A stretch of DNA of 64,000 nt from Asparagopsis taxiformis (lineage: Eukaryota; Rhodophyta; Florideophyceae; Bonnemaisoniales; Bonnemaisoniaceae): contig JALQPE010000403.1 in the NCBI GenBank assembly GCA_030407315.1, forward strand, positions 96,300-160,299, given 5' to 3'. The notes below the pieces were generated by a model. It worked only from the letters and a program-made list of their open reading frames with translations. It had not been told where the DNA came from and ran no database searches. Each line of letters opens with the position of its first letter. Position 1 is the first letter of the stretch. Below, piece after piece: positions 20,773 through 31,799 of the stretch. The translations under genes and the position numbers were made by a program.

Positions 20773-21683
20773 TCATGTGCCTTGTTGGCCAAAGGCGAGT
20801 ATGTTGGGTAGGGAGGGTGGGCGGTTGTGCCATAGGTTGAAAGGGGTTGTTTGAATTGTGTTGTGGAAAAGGAGTGGGTACTTGAAGGCGGCGTCAGTGA
20901 TTGCTTCCTGCCAGAGGGCGTCGGGTAGTCCGCTGTGTGCGAGGTTGGCGCATGCGGTTTCCATTAGTGTGCGGTTTAGCCTTTCAGCGATGCTGGTTTC
21001 CTGGGGTGTGGGTGGTGTGGTGGTGATAAGGGTTATTCCGCGTTTGTTATATTCTTAACGCATTGTGTGGGATGTGTATTCACCTGCGTTATCTGTGCGG
21101 AAGTATTTCGGGTAGTAGCCGAAGTGGTTTTTGATAAGTTCAAAGGTGTCGATTATGTGGCGCATTATCTCTGTGCGTGATTTGAGGAAGACAACTATGG
21201 CATACCGTGTTCGTGTGTCGATGAATGTGGCAAAGTAGTAGTTTCCGCTGGTGGATGGTGTTGGGAAGGGTCCGCATATGTCTGAGCTGACGTGTTGGCC
21301 GATGTGGTGGTGGTGTGTGGTAGATGGGTGAGGGGCTTTTCGCTGTTTGCCGGCTGCACATCCACTGCACGTGATTTTTGGTTTCGTGGTGGTGTTGGGA
21401 TGGGGAGGGACGGCAGTAGGTTGTGCTGTGTGAGTTTTCGCATTGTAGATGGTGCTGGGTGGACAGTTTTGAGGTGCCAGTTGTGGATTTTGATCGTTTC
21501 GGGCAACACCTCATGTGAGTCATCCTTTTCGGGTCTATTAGCTAGGCAGAGAGTGTCGCGTATGTTTTGGGTTTGGTTTGGTTTGGTTATTGGTAGTGGG
21601 ATGTGACGCTTGGGTGTGGGGTCAGGTGTTGTTGCTAGGGGTGTTGGTCGCGTTGGGGTTGAACCCCAACGCGACCAACACAC
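20773..21683 (-). pseudogene. Copia integrase (zinc-binding and catalytic core) in broken frames
   Basis: Reading across frames gives a GAG-pre-integrase segment with IHNWHLKTVHPA, the DICGPFPT motif with the first catalytic Asp, TDNAGEYTS with the second, and ETSIAERLNRTLME with the Glu, then ANLAHSGLPDALWQEAI. All three catalytic residues remain although at least two frame changes separate them. The product would join cDNA to host DNA. Confidence 0.8.
21641..21681. repeat. 41-bp perfect palindrome inside the Copia element
   Basis: 20-bp arms (left GTGTTGGTCGCGTTGGGGTT at 21,641-21,660, right its exact reverse complement at 21,662-21,681) around one G. It sits between the protease and integrase coding segments, where the reading frame also changes. 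Confidence 0.9.
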
Positions 21684-21741
21684 ACCTAATCACACTACAA
21701 ACAAACAAAGTTTGTTCGCTGTGTGTTGTGCGCTGTTGCGG

Positions 21742-22287
21742 TTAGCTCCCCCTGGGTGATGGTTCGGGGTTGTGGTACTTTTGGGGTGGCTTACAGGGTT
21801 GGGTGTTGTCTCCTCGGAGGAGTTGGACTTGGTGAATGTTTGAGCGGTTGTGCGACTGGATGTGGAGTTGAAACATTTGTTTATGTTGCCGTTTTGTGTG
21901 TCTATTTGGTACATTCCGTCGACAAATGAGGCGGTAGCTAAGGTGTTTTTTTGGGTCTGGTGTTGTGTCGTTATCTGTGATGTACGCTTTCTTGGAGTTG
22001 AAGATTACGCTGCCATATTGTGTCGTGAGGGTATGTAGGGAGACAAGATTAGTCGTGATATGTGGGGATGTTACCGCATGTGGGATCTGGAGAGTGTTGT
22101 TCTTCTTCATGATTGTGGTGGGGCCTGTGTGGGTGATCGGGACAGCCTGTGATGCCGTAGTTGTTGAGGTGGGGATTAGTGTGGTTTTCATGAGTGGTGT
22201 GGGTTTGGCGAGGTGTGTGGGGTTGGCTCCACGGTCGAGGTAGAACTTACCGTTCTGTTCGTGCGCCGTGTTGGGATTTGCCATCAT
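21742..22287 (-). pseudogene. Copia protease segment
   Basis: Shows KFYLDRGANPTH where Copia proteases have LDSGAxxH, then a TTNLVSLHTLTTQYGSVIF block equivalent to the conserved NLxSV region. The catalytic Asp is kept but the following Ser is Arg, so activity is doubtful even without the frame breaks. Confidence 0.7.
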
Positions 22288-23144
22288 TGCTTGGTGTTTG
22301 TGGTGTCCTGACGCGGTGTATGACCTTTGGGGTGGTTTGTGTGTGTGTGTGTGTGGAGGTTCTGGTGTTATTGCCTTGGTTGATCCGTGCTAGTGCCCTG
22401 CACTCTGTGGTGTCGTGGAGGGGTGAGGAGTGGAAGGAACACCAGGGTCCGCGGTATTGTGATGGTCGTTCCCTCGTGATGTGGTTGGTGAATCTTCTTT
22501 GTGGGGTTCTATCAGGGGCATATTTAGGGGTCCTGGTGGGTGCGGTAGGTGTGTTCCTTTGAATCATTCTTCGGTTGTATTGAGATGTGAGGATGCTGGA
22601 GAATTCCTGGATAGTCTTCGGTAGTACTTGCTACATGATGTTTGCTGTGACGTTGTATTCTGGGCTGTCGAAGAGGCCGTCTATCATGTATTGAAGTGTT
22701 GTGGATTCTTCTGTGATTCCCGGGAAGTTGGCATTGATCATTCTCGTGCGCAGACGTTCATGTGCATCGAGGAAATATTGCGGTGTGGTACCCGGTTGCA
22801 TTGTGATGAGTTTCGCTTCGGCTATGAGGGCAGTATGTGAGGAAGCGTTTTTGTTGTCAACTACTTTTTTGACCGCTGTAATAAGGTTGAATGGTGTGTC
22901 GTCTAGGGTGTTTGGTGGGAGTTTAGATGAAATGTCTAGGGGCAGGCTTTGTTGGATGATGGCACGCAGTTTGGTTTGTTGAGTGTCATTTCATTTGCGC
23001 TGCCTCCAGTCGCGGTCTGTTGGGGTTTGTGGAGAGCAAGTCAGTAGCATCCAGGAGTGTGGCATTTGTTTTGAGGATACTGTACCATATCGGGTAGTAG
23101 TTAGTGCTGAATGTAGGTTGTTTGAGTTCTCTCATGGTGGCCAT
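22247..23144 (-). pseudogene. Copia Gag (UBN2-like) with zinc-knuckle-like end
   Basis: A likely start at 23,144 (MATMRELKQPTFS) is followed by a helical Gag domain that changes frame near 22,986 (AAATGAAATGACAC), has an in-frame TAG near 22,633 and resumes to a WCSFHSSPLHDTTECRAL motif, a Cys/His knuckle variant. A proline-rich open stretch precedes the start. Confidence 0.65.
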
Positions 23145-23393
23145 TGTATTGCGTCGCGGTTGTGGTGTGTTAGGGTGTCGGGGTGGGTAGTTTCGGTTTT
23201 GGAATGATCGTTGGGCTGTTTGCCGAACTTGGTAAGGTATGTTGGTATGTCTGGTGGGATCCAGTTTGTGGATGTGAGTGGCTGGGGCTTGTGAACCTGA
23301 GGGTTGGCGGCGGGGGCCTGGTAGGTGAGCGGCTGGGGCTCGGTTGTGGTGTGGTGGGGGAGGTGAGGGGGGGTTCAACGTGTTGTGATGGAG

Positions 23394-23409
23394 TGTACTG
23401 GGCTCATAA
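23394..23409 (-). other. Copia primer-binding site for the 5' half of initiator tRNA-Met
   Basis: The plus strand reads CTGGGCTCATAA at 23,398-23,409, equal to the anticodon stem-loop of eukaryotic tRNA-iMet up to and past the CAT anticodon, and stops 2 nt from the LTR. The element strand is therefore complementary to the 3' end of a tRNA half cut in the anticodon loop, as in Drosophila copia and yeast Ty5. Confidence 0.72.
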
Positions 23410-23411
23410 AC

Positions 23412-23565
23412 TGTTAAGATCAAGTCTCGTACCCCCGTCGCATGTGAGACGGCGGCGAGTGGTTTATTTATATAGGTGCTGTTTAGCTTGCAGTACGTGT
23501 ACACGTGATGGTACTTGACGTTGGCATCTTACATCGACATGGCATTTGTACGATGGTACTTGACA
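23412..23565 (-). repeat. Copia 5' LTR
   Basis: 154 bp, one mismatch to the other LTR. It contains TATATAAAT on the minus strand (23,474-23,466), a probable TATA box for element transcription. Flanked outside by CGCCA (23,566-23,570). Confidence 0.93.
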
Positions 23566-23628
23566 CGCCACGCCCAGCTTTTCCACATTTCCCCAAAATA
23601 TTCTTTCGTCACCGCCGCGCACTATTGC

Positions 23629-23739
23629 TGTGGAGATAATGGTCTCGTGCCTCATTTACTTGGTGCGATCATCAGCGGCCGATGGTTAAATACTATTGCT
23701 GTACAGTGTATACGCTTGGAGTGTATAAGTTATTCCTCA
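23629..23739. mobile_element. 111-bp TG..CA insertion with 5-bp duplication (solo LTR or TRIM-like)
   Basis: Begins TGTGGAGATA, ends TTATTCCTCA and is flanked by ATTGC at 23,624-23,628 and 23,740-23,744. The right MULE TIR lacks it and reads CTATTGCCAAATC straight through. This is the signature of an LTR-class integration, but the unit is very short for an LTR. Confidence 0.8.
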
Positions 23740-24062
23740 ATTGCCAAATCACTACCCTCATCTGGTCTGCGGCATGAGACCCACCCAGCCCAGGGTCACC
23801 ATATCATCGGGGGTCATCTTCCACATCCACCCACACACGGGGACAGCAGACGATACGCACCGATTCCACCACCCTATCCTCATCATCGCACACGTCATCA
23901 TTACGCTCTACCATTTTCCATTTCAGGTACGCAAATACCTCTTCCTCACTCTCGAGACTCCCCGCTTGTAGAAGCGCGATACAACTTCGGAGCACAACTA
24001 ACTGCAGTTCCTGAATTCCAATCCCCTTTCCTGCCGCAGATACTGAGAAAAGTATTTTGTCT

Positions 24063-25523
24063 AGACGTCGCTATCGTTTTCTACTCACAAAGAAGCAAAC
24101 AAACATTGTACCTAGGATTAAAAGTACTAGTACTAAATGCACTGCGCTCAACAGCTGTTGAGCGCAGTGCATTTAGACGGAAGGAAAAAAGATGGACGTA
24201 CTGTGAACCGAAAACAGAAAGTTACATCGATGCCTTTGAGTCACATATTTTCCCCTGAATAGAGGAAGGGCTCTTGATTTCTCCAGGTATGTCCAAGATC
24301 CATTAATGATATATAATGAGACTGAACGGAAGGATATATTTGTTTTTCTTCATTCCGTAGGCATTTTGTAGCGACGAATGATTTGGTATCCAAGTACCCT
24401 TGGGTGTCAGATACAGGGAAAGAATTTCATAGAGAAACATGAAAGAGGGTAACAGAACTTTCAATATGGAGACCGAAAATGATGGAACTTGACTAGTTAT
24501 GTTTTTTGACATTGCGGCTCTTGAGGAATCTGTTAGATTGGGGACAGTGTTTAATATGGTGAGGAAAACAGTGCTGTTGTTTCAAGACAGGAAATGAGGG
24601 AAATGGATATGGTGCTCTGTGTGATATTAGTTTGTTTAGGTTCTCACCTTTTCCGGAAGGTTATCGTCTTCAACAAGGATAAACTATCCCTAGATTTCCT
24701 GCATGCTTATGATGCAGAATTAATGTAGAAAACGAAATATTTTGCTTCAAATAGCTTGAAGATGTTGGAAATGAAATTTTCTCAGGGTTAGGTACCATCT
24801 AGGAAGATTGGAACTCATGTGGATTTCCGAAAGGCATACACCTTCAGTAGCGGATGGTCAAGTTATTTTGGTTTATCTTTGAATTCTCATATGTAAAGTA
24901 CGAATTAATGAGCCGTCTCAGGCCAATAAGATCTCCTTGTGGTTGCAAATATCCTTTCAGTGTATGGAAATGGAAAAGTTGTGTGCTAATTCTCCATGAA
25001 GATAGGAAGGCGTTGTGTAGAGAGATTTTGGAATGAATAGGAACTAAAATGGGGGCCACTAAAATGGCCACCATTGCAGCTTGTAAGCTTCTCTTTAAAA
25101 ATTCAAGTTGATCATGAGAGAAAGATAAGAAAGCTTTGGATATGATATACATAGAGGAAAGTAAAACCAAATGTGCTTCATTGAACTAAATGTCTTCGAA
25201 TGATTACAATATATAGTTTGGACCTCGGGGCTTAATAGGGTTCTTTTGCGCTGGTAACGTTCTGATTTATATTCTAGTGCATATTGGCAGGTTTTAGCTT
25301 CCACAAGCAATATTGGTAGCCTGGTTGAGAGCATCTGAAGAGGAGAGAGTTGTCCGCAAATCGAGCGTAGAGCGTGTGGCTAGATTATAGTGGGAAAGTC
25401 TTGCAGAGCCCGCCGGCGTAACATTACTCGCCGAAGATCGTCTACCTCCCCTTTCATAAATCCTCTCTTCCGCCGATTCGACCCCCTATTTCTTGGCCTC
25501 TGAAAGGGGGGATTTTGAATTGT
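24063..25523. other. MULE interior between left TIR and transposase, non-coding
   Basis: About 1.46 kb, AT-richer, with no supported gene. It holds the 44-bp palindrome described separately. Minus-strand ORFs up to 108 codons show no family features. Confidence 0.4.
24133..24176. repeat. 44-bp perfect spacerless palindrome
   Basis: CTAAATGCACTGCGCTCAAC followed by AG, then the exact reverse complement, centred on CAGCTG. Next to it GTACTAGTAC (24,124-24,133) is a 10-bp palindrome. It lies just inside the left MULE TIR and has no counterpart at the right TIR. Confidence 0.92.
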
Positions 25524-28500
25524 TCAATTTAGTATCGCTCTTCCTGCGTCACTTTGAACCGTAGTGAGTGGCTGTGTTGTTTGAAAACCTTTTTCCAGTG
25601 GATTGTCAATCGCAACTCCTGCCGTAGGATCAACACCACGAGTAAAATTCGACATAACTTTTGAGAGTAATGAAGCAAATGAATGCCTCATGTTTTGGCT
25701 ACTCGTTTCGAGGTAGTGAAAGATCTGGTCGAAAACAGCTTTTTGATTGCTGTATTGAACTTGCATCTCCAGGAAATCCTCCCTATCAAATTCATCTCGC
25801 TTACTATCGCAGGAATTTTCAGGAAGATTGGAGTCATTACGAGAACCAGGAAAGGTGGTAATGTGTGCTAGATTAGTAGAAGCGGAATTTTGAAATATGG
25901 AATCGGTCAGATGGAATCGGGGTTGAATGTACTCGTCCTGCCACTCTCGGCGATCACGCTTCCAGTATGCGTTGAAGAACTCTGAAAAATGGAAACCACG
26001 ACGAACATCTAGAAATGCTTTGATATCACCATTTGTTCTGGAATAGGTGGGGAATTGGACAACAGCCCTTGTGAGGTGTCTGCATGGAAGTCCAGAAGTA
26101 TTATGAAACGCACAGGTGCATGAAACGATCAACTTTTGGCAGCTATTTTCGTTCCGTAAGCTGACTTCTGCCCTTTCAATACCATTTCTAGTATTCTTTT
26201 CAAGTAAGAATTCGCTGTTGCACCATGACTACCGATGTCACTCCCTGAATGGATTAAAGGGGCTGGATGAACTGAAGTCCGAACAACTTCCCACGACAGG
26301 GATGGCCGAAAGCTGAGCTTGTGGAAATTCTCAATTGCGTAGTTCGTATAATCGAGCATGAATTTGTCCAAATCTGTTCTTCGTTTGTACAATGCTGTTC
26401 CGTCCATGAGAAGCTTCACCGATCGAGAGAACTTATATGTCTTGTGTATTCTCTCTTGTAGCAGGTAGAAAATCCGCGGGAGCGGCAAACCACCCGACAG
26501 GTGTCTCGAGCCTCGGTAGAGGAGGTGGTAGAGCAGATGAACCTGATAGCGTACCCAGCAGGTAGTCTCGTATGAGAGTAGGTATCGCTACCCGGATGGG
26601 GTTGTACGATTATAGTGCTTACGCGAGGTGCGTATGAATGGAGCGAGTGACGTAATCCGTCGAGGTATTGGCTAACCCTAAGGTCTTCCCGGAGAGGGTT
26701 AAACGCTAGGTATGCGAACACTGTTCCAATGGGTCGTAATTCCACTTGAGTTTACGTTACTCTAGAAACTGAGCCTACTGGCTATTCCAGTGGCGTATTT
26801 ATACTAAGTCTACTGTAAGTAAGCTAGGGTTAGTGGTTAGGAATAAATATCCAGTTAGTTGACCAACCAGAGCCCAGTTAACGGCACTCGCCTACCCGCG
26901 AGGTTTTTGCCAGTTAGGCTTACATTGTACAGCTGATCAGCTTGAGTTAGAAATTTGCCCCTTGTGGGGTCTTGGCCGGGGGCCGATGGGCCCGAGTGGG
27001 GAATTTCAGCCTTGCGCTTGTCCCAATTACAGGAAACACGCCCAGTTGGCTGGTGCCTTATGATTGGCACATCCCGTAAGTGGGTACCCAATAGGGAGGC
27101 GACACGGCTCAGTATGGGAGGACCGCCCAGGCGGTACGACATCTCTGCTTCATGCAAATCGGTTAGTAGTTTCATTTCTAGAGATACCGAACCAAGAGGT
27201 ACATTCCGTTGTAGTATTGTTGATCGAAATATGGAATTAATACATTCGCTGTACCCGCTACCCTGAAATAAAAACCGAAGCCCGCACCTGGTCCGGCTGT
27301 AACAGAATAACGAGCTGAGGTAGGGACTTATGCAGCGTATTGTACCACCTAGGATAATCATTGATTTCGATACCCTGAAAATAAAGCTCTTCAAATGCAT
27401 CTAGACGGCTCAGGAATATTTTCCGTAGGGCTTTGGCGTAATGAATACAAGTCTTTTGACATGAGCCGATGCACATCAGATAAAGGGCTGCCTTCAGTAA
27501 GCTCAGAACGAGACAATAAATTGTTTCCATTCCTTATTCTCTCAAAAAGGACCTGCAGGTCCGAACATAACATGTTCTCCGTGTTTGGCTATGAAAGATG
27601 AGACGTTTTTCATCTGGTTCATATTCATATGCCATTCGTCAAGCATGACGTAGGGACTAGGCCACACCTTCCGAGCGGCATTTATCCCTGCCATATCTTG
27701 ATCCAACGCGACAACGTTTGGAGACGCTGGACACATATGATTGAATTGCTCCATTGCCCACACCATGCTGTCCTCTGTCTGATCGAAAATTACACCCATC
27801 ATATATATTACATTCCTCCCTTCATTAGTGCGTCCGGCGAATCCTATGCGCGGAATTCCGTATACGTTGGCAACCGACTTGCAATCGATAGAGATACCAG
27901 GCACTATGCCGTTCATTTCGTACGTATCGCACCATTCTGATAGAGACCACACAACGGAATGAAAACTGTTTTCTTGTGCTAGACGAATGCTGTAGAATGT
28001 TCACGCGTTGTTTTTCTGTAACTCTATCAAGTTACGGACGAGGATCATACAGTCCTGCTCTGAAGGGTGAGTGCGGCGATGACGGTATGAGATGTAGCGT
28101 CGTAATCTAGTCCGGTGGACTGTGATGTTGTACTTATCCTCTATAATTCTGGTTACGTCACCACATTGAATATAAGATACTTGACTCAATTCAAGTTCCG
28201 CACGCAGAGCCTCAGGAGTAATTGCTGTCTCCATGACAGCGGCATCCGGGTCGTGGTCATGATACCCATTAATTTTTTTCATGACATGTTGAATAGTTTG
28301 CCCCTCTTCGCTTCCGACATCGCCGTCCTCGAACAATTTCTTTCGGTCAAGGAAGAATCTATGAATCCTGCATTCGAACTTACACTTCTTTTTCTCATTG
28401 CGATATTCATAGGAACAGTTCAAAGTGGCTCTTAGAATGAAACGACGAGATGAGTCGTAAAATATTGAACGCCGAACAAACACACGAAAACCATAGCTAT

Positions 28501-29185
28501 TTGAGATATGCTTCAGAGCAGGTACTAGCCCTGTACTGTCGTCGCCATTGAAAGCTCTCGTCCCAGATACCATTGCTTCCACTGAAAATGTTCTCATTTC
28601 TTCTTTCTCTTGATCCTCAGTCAATTTTCTGTCAGAAAGATGTTGAACGATGTCTTCTGGTTCGACGGCGCGGTTGCCTACAACGTTGTAGGAAAGAAAG
28701 AGTACTCTTTCTGCTTCATTACTTACATAGTTCGTTACAGGCATTTGATTTCTGCATAGATCGATCGTTGCGGACTCTGCATTCTCCTGTTTATTCATAC
28801 TGACAGCTCTACCTACAGCTTTTCCGGCCTTTAGGAGCAACTTGCTCTTGCAGTATTTCCGAATTTGGTGAGCATCTCTTCTTATCGGGAATGCGACCGA
28901 TACCGCCTGTAAGGAATATTTCATTCTCATTGCCTTCTCCTCAATTTCGGAAAGACTACGGAATAGGGACTCTGAACGTTTCGATGGTTTCGAGCCATGT
29001 TCTTTAGCGTGGATGAGAGTTTGAACGGGCTTCTTGATATACCATATAGACCTATCTCTTCTTCGCCAGGCATTAAATTGTACTGGACATGAAGTTGAAC
29101 GTCGCGACTCAAGACATCGAAGCCGCAGCCGCACAATACATGGGGATATAGACCGCTTCAAAAAAGACGTAGAAGCTATTCCCAA
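25524..29185 (-). pseudogene. MULE transposase (WRKY-GCM1 zinc finger, MULE DDE domain, SWIM finger), interrupted and frameshifted
   Basis: The N-terminal part (29,185-28,002) includes CSYEYRNEKKKCKFECRIHR and GYHDHD, a WRKY-GCM1-like C-C-H-H finger. One in-frame TGA (28,001-27,999) precedes the catalytic part, which has GIVPGISIDCKSV (first Asp) and LDQDMAGINAARKVWPSPYV followed by WHMNMNQ (second Asp region), typical of MULE transposases. A frameshift lies near 27,550. GSGYSECINSIFRS then leads into a solo LTR (26,457-27,141) whose 690-bp addition keeps the frame. A last frame change near 26,130 leads to CTCAFHNTSGLPCRHL, the CxC..CxH SWIM finger. It would cut at TIRs if intact. Confidence 0.82.
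26457..27141. mobile_element. solo-LTR-like insertion inside the MULE transposase
   Basis: 685 bp beginning TGTAGCAGG and ending GGTACGACA, flanked by TCTCT at 26,452-26,456 and 27,142-27,146. Removing it and one duplication joins LLTDLHEAE to RIHKTYKFSRSVKLL in one frame, which supports the borders. Its start and several internal phrases resemble the non-coding segment starting at 46,314, so both may be LTRs of one family. Confidence 0.78.
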
Positions 29186-29312
29186 AAATATGCCGTCCTC
29201 TTCTTACTTCTCCAAGTATCTTTTCAATCCCCCACGATACGGCTTCATACCATTGAACTCTTCAATTGCTTCACATTGGAAAGCACTTTAAGTGTCTGGA
29301 GAGAATAGGTTC
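29186..29312. other. short MULE interval between transposase and arm A insertion
   Basis: 127 bp of MULE DNA; the matching other side resumes at 41,815. No obvious target duplication is visible at the arm A borders (GAATAGGTTC on the left, TCTCTGCTG on the right). Confidence 0.4.
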
Positions 29313-29441
29313 CGTCTGTGTTTTCGGAAGTGGACGCGGACGTCCAGTCTCTCTAGTACGGGTCCTAGTCGGCCCCGAGATTTACTAGAACAAATGAACG
29401 TCCGCGTCCGAAAAAAAATAAAAATTTTTTGGATGCGGACG

Positions 29442-29742
29442 TCCACTTTCTCTAGTACGTTCGGCGGAATACTAGGACCCGACATCCACTTTCTCTAGTA
29501 CGTTCGGCGGAATACTAGGACCCGACATCCAATTTCTCTAGTACATTCAGCGGAATACTAGGACCCGACATCCAATTTCTCTAGTACATTCAGCGGGATC
29601 CTAGGACCCGACATCCACTTTCTCTAGTACGTTCGGCGGAATACTAGGACCCGACATCCACTTTCTCTAGTACGTTTGGCGGAGTACTAGGACCCGACAT
29701 CCAGTTTTTCTAGTACGTTTGGCCGGATACTAGGACCCGACA
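29442..29742. repeat. 43-bp subterminal tandem repeat, 7 units (arm A)
   Basis: Units of exactly 43 bp, each with CTAGTA, 12 bases, then TACTAG (or a variant), followed by GACCCGACATCCA. The six-base arms are inverted repeats of each other. Arm B has 6 units at 63,611-63,868. Subterminal arrays of this type often bind a transposase. Confidence 0.92.
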
Positions 29743-30337
29743 TCCAGTATACAATATATCAGCAAAAACCCGGAGGGAAGAAATTACAGCGGATGGTAAA
29801 TTAAGGGCCCATATCGGACCGTATTTTATTCTCTCATTTACGAAACTGCTCGTATACAATACGTCTCTCTAGAATAGGAAATACATATCTGGTCAGAATA
29901 GGAAATAAATACCCGGTTAGAATAGGAAATACGTATCAAGCCAGGATACGGAATATGTATCCAGCTAGAATATGGAATACGTATCCAGCCAGAATACAAA
30001 ATACCTGTCAGCATACCGTCGATCACCCATCTCCCTCACTATCGCGTTCTCCCTACCATCCGAACGCCATGCACCACCATCCGCACATACTTCAAGAACC
30101 CTCACGACCTAGATTACAAAAAATCTGCTCCTTCCCAATACCATCCCCGCTTTCCTCGACACCACCCCAGCCCATTAAATCATCAAGACATGAAACACGA
30201 ACATGGTCAGCAAAATCTTACACGACTTGAAACCCACTCTTACTTCTATCGTATGCCTGAAAATATACACATACCAGAAACACCTCACAGCTTCATTCCC
30301 CATCTTCCTAGATCCCTTCTTCACTCTCCCTGAGTCC

Positions 30338-31750
30338 TGCCATTCCTGCTTCACCACTCCTGCATCACATACACAACATCAACCCCAACAGTCAGATTCA
30401 AAAGCAACGCTTACCACGCCAGATATCTTAGAAAATCCCTTACTTACCTCTCATCCATCCTACACACAATACAAACCATGATCCAAAAACCTTGCAATGA
30501 ATAATCAAAGTCAGCAGTCCATATCTTCGCAAAACAAGTCTTGGCGCTCAATGAAACTTACCTTCTGTCATCACCATTCCAGCATCACCTGCATAAAATC
30601 GAAATCAACCACAACAGTCGGACTCAAAACCCACATGTCCCTCTCAGCATACTCTCAAAACTTCCGCACTTTCCTTCGCTCGACACAATACGCACCATGA
30701 CTGGATAAGCTTCCAATGAATAAATATCGCATTAACTGCAATAGTCAGATTCGAAACAAACACTTCTCTCGATGCATACCCTCAGAACTCACTTACTCTC
30801 GTTTCATTCTACACACAATACATACCAAAAGTCGAAAATCTCACAACCAACAAATGAAGTCAACATTCCGCATCTTCGCACCACCGGACTGCGCGCTAAA
30901 TGCAACTTACCTTCCGTCATCACCATTCCTGCATCACCTACAAAAAATCGAAATCAACAACAACAGTCGGACTGAAAACCCATGCTTCCCTCGCTGCATA
31001 CCCTCAGAACTCACTTACCCTCGTTGTATCCTGCACACAATAGAAACCATAAGTCAAAAATTGTACAAAAAAATGTAGTCAGCATTCCATATCTTCGCGC
31101 AACTTAACTAGGCGCTCAATGTAACTTACCTTCCGTCATCACCATTCCAGAATCACCTACACAAAATCAACATCAACCACAGCAGTCAGACTCAAAACCC
31201 ACATTCCACTCACTGCACCCCTCAAATGCTCACCTACCTCCTTTCCACCCTTCAGCAAATATGCACCATGACTCACTAAGCTCCCAATAAATAAATATTG
31301 CATAAAAGACGACAGTCACATTTAAAACAAACACTTCCCTCGCTTCATACCCTCAGGACGCACTTAACCTCTTCATCTCGTTGCATCATACAAACAATAC
31401 AACCAATAATTCACAAATCGTGCAACGAAAAAATGTAGTCAGCATTCCATTTCATCGCGAAACCCGTCTTTCAGCTCAATGAAACTTACCTTACTTCATC
31501 ACTATTCCTGCACCACCTATACAACATCAAAATGAACCAGAACAGTCAGACTAAAAACCCATGCATCCCTTATTGCACACCCGCGAGACTCACTTACTTA
31601 CCTGCCTCCCATGGTTCACAACATGCAAACCATGACTCACGAAGCTTCTAATGAATCAATATCGCATCAACGACAACAGTACGACTCAAAACACACGCTT
31701 CCCTCGCTGCATACTCTCCAAACTGGCATACTCACCGTCGTTCTATCCTC
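30338..31750 (-). other. array of candidate 27-nt and 12-nt microexons in arm A (mirror of arm B array)
   Basis: Minus-strand counterpart of 61,607-63,010 described for arm B; for example the 27-nt unit at 30,911-30,937 mirrors 62,419-62,445. Each unit is preceded on the minus strand by a T-rich stretch ending in AG and followed by GTAAGT. It reads outward, toward the element end at 29,313. Confidence 0.5.
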
Positions 31751-31799
31751 TACACCAAACAAAGGAAACACGACCAAAGAACCTCAGCCAGTGACGGCG

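Larger units (their letters stand above)
18783..23565 (-). mobile_element. Ty1/Copia LTR retrotransposon, complete structure but frameshifted
   Basis: A 4,783-bp element in minus orientation with two 154-bp LTRs starting TG and ending CA, a 5-bp target duplication, a primer-binding site next to the 5' LTR and a purine tract (AAGGGAGAG) next to the 3' LTR. Internal order is Gag, protease, integrase, reverse transcriptase, RNase H, the Copia order. The coding frame changes at least five times and there are in-frame stops, so it cannot encode an intact polyprotein as read here. Confidence 0.93.
18450..24062 (+). repeat. MULE left terminal inverted repeat, interrupted by two insertions
   Basis: Matches the reverse complement of 43,655-44,364 along its length once the Copia element (18,783-23,565) and the 111-bp insertion (23,629-23,739) are removed; 709 bp remain. 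Similarity ends at AAAGTATTTTGTCT on both sides. Scattered substitutions and small indels are visible. Confidence 0.88.

Noticed and set aside
21690..22287. The different frames of the Copia polyprotein as deliberate programmed frameshifts
   Set aside because: Too many changes, at places with no consistent slippery site; decay or sequence error is simpler.
26420..26560. tRNA-like or SINE-like phrase GGTGGTAGAGCAG
   Set aside because: No matching B box at the right distance and no cloverleaf can be formed. The phrase belongs to the LTR-like family shared with 46,423.
28001..28003. In-frame TGA in the MULE transposase as possible recoding
   Set aside because: Other frameshifts in the same gene show it is a pseudogene, so a simple nonsense mutation is the better explanation.
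29442..29742. CRISPR-like look of regularly repeated 43-bp units
   Set aside because: The units are head-to-tail with no unique spacers, there are no cas genes, and the DNA is eukaryotic.
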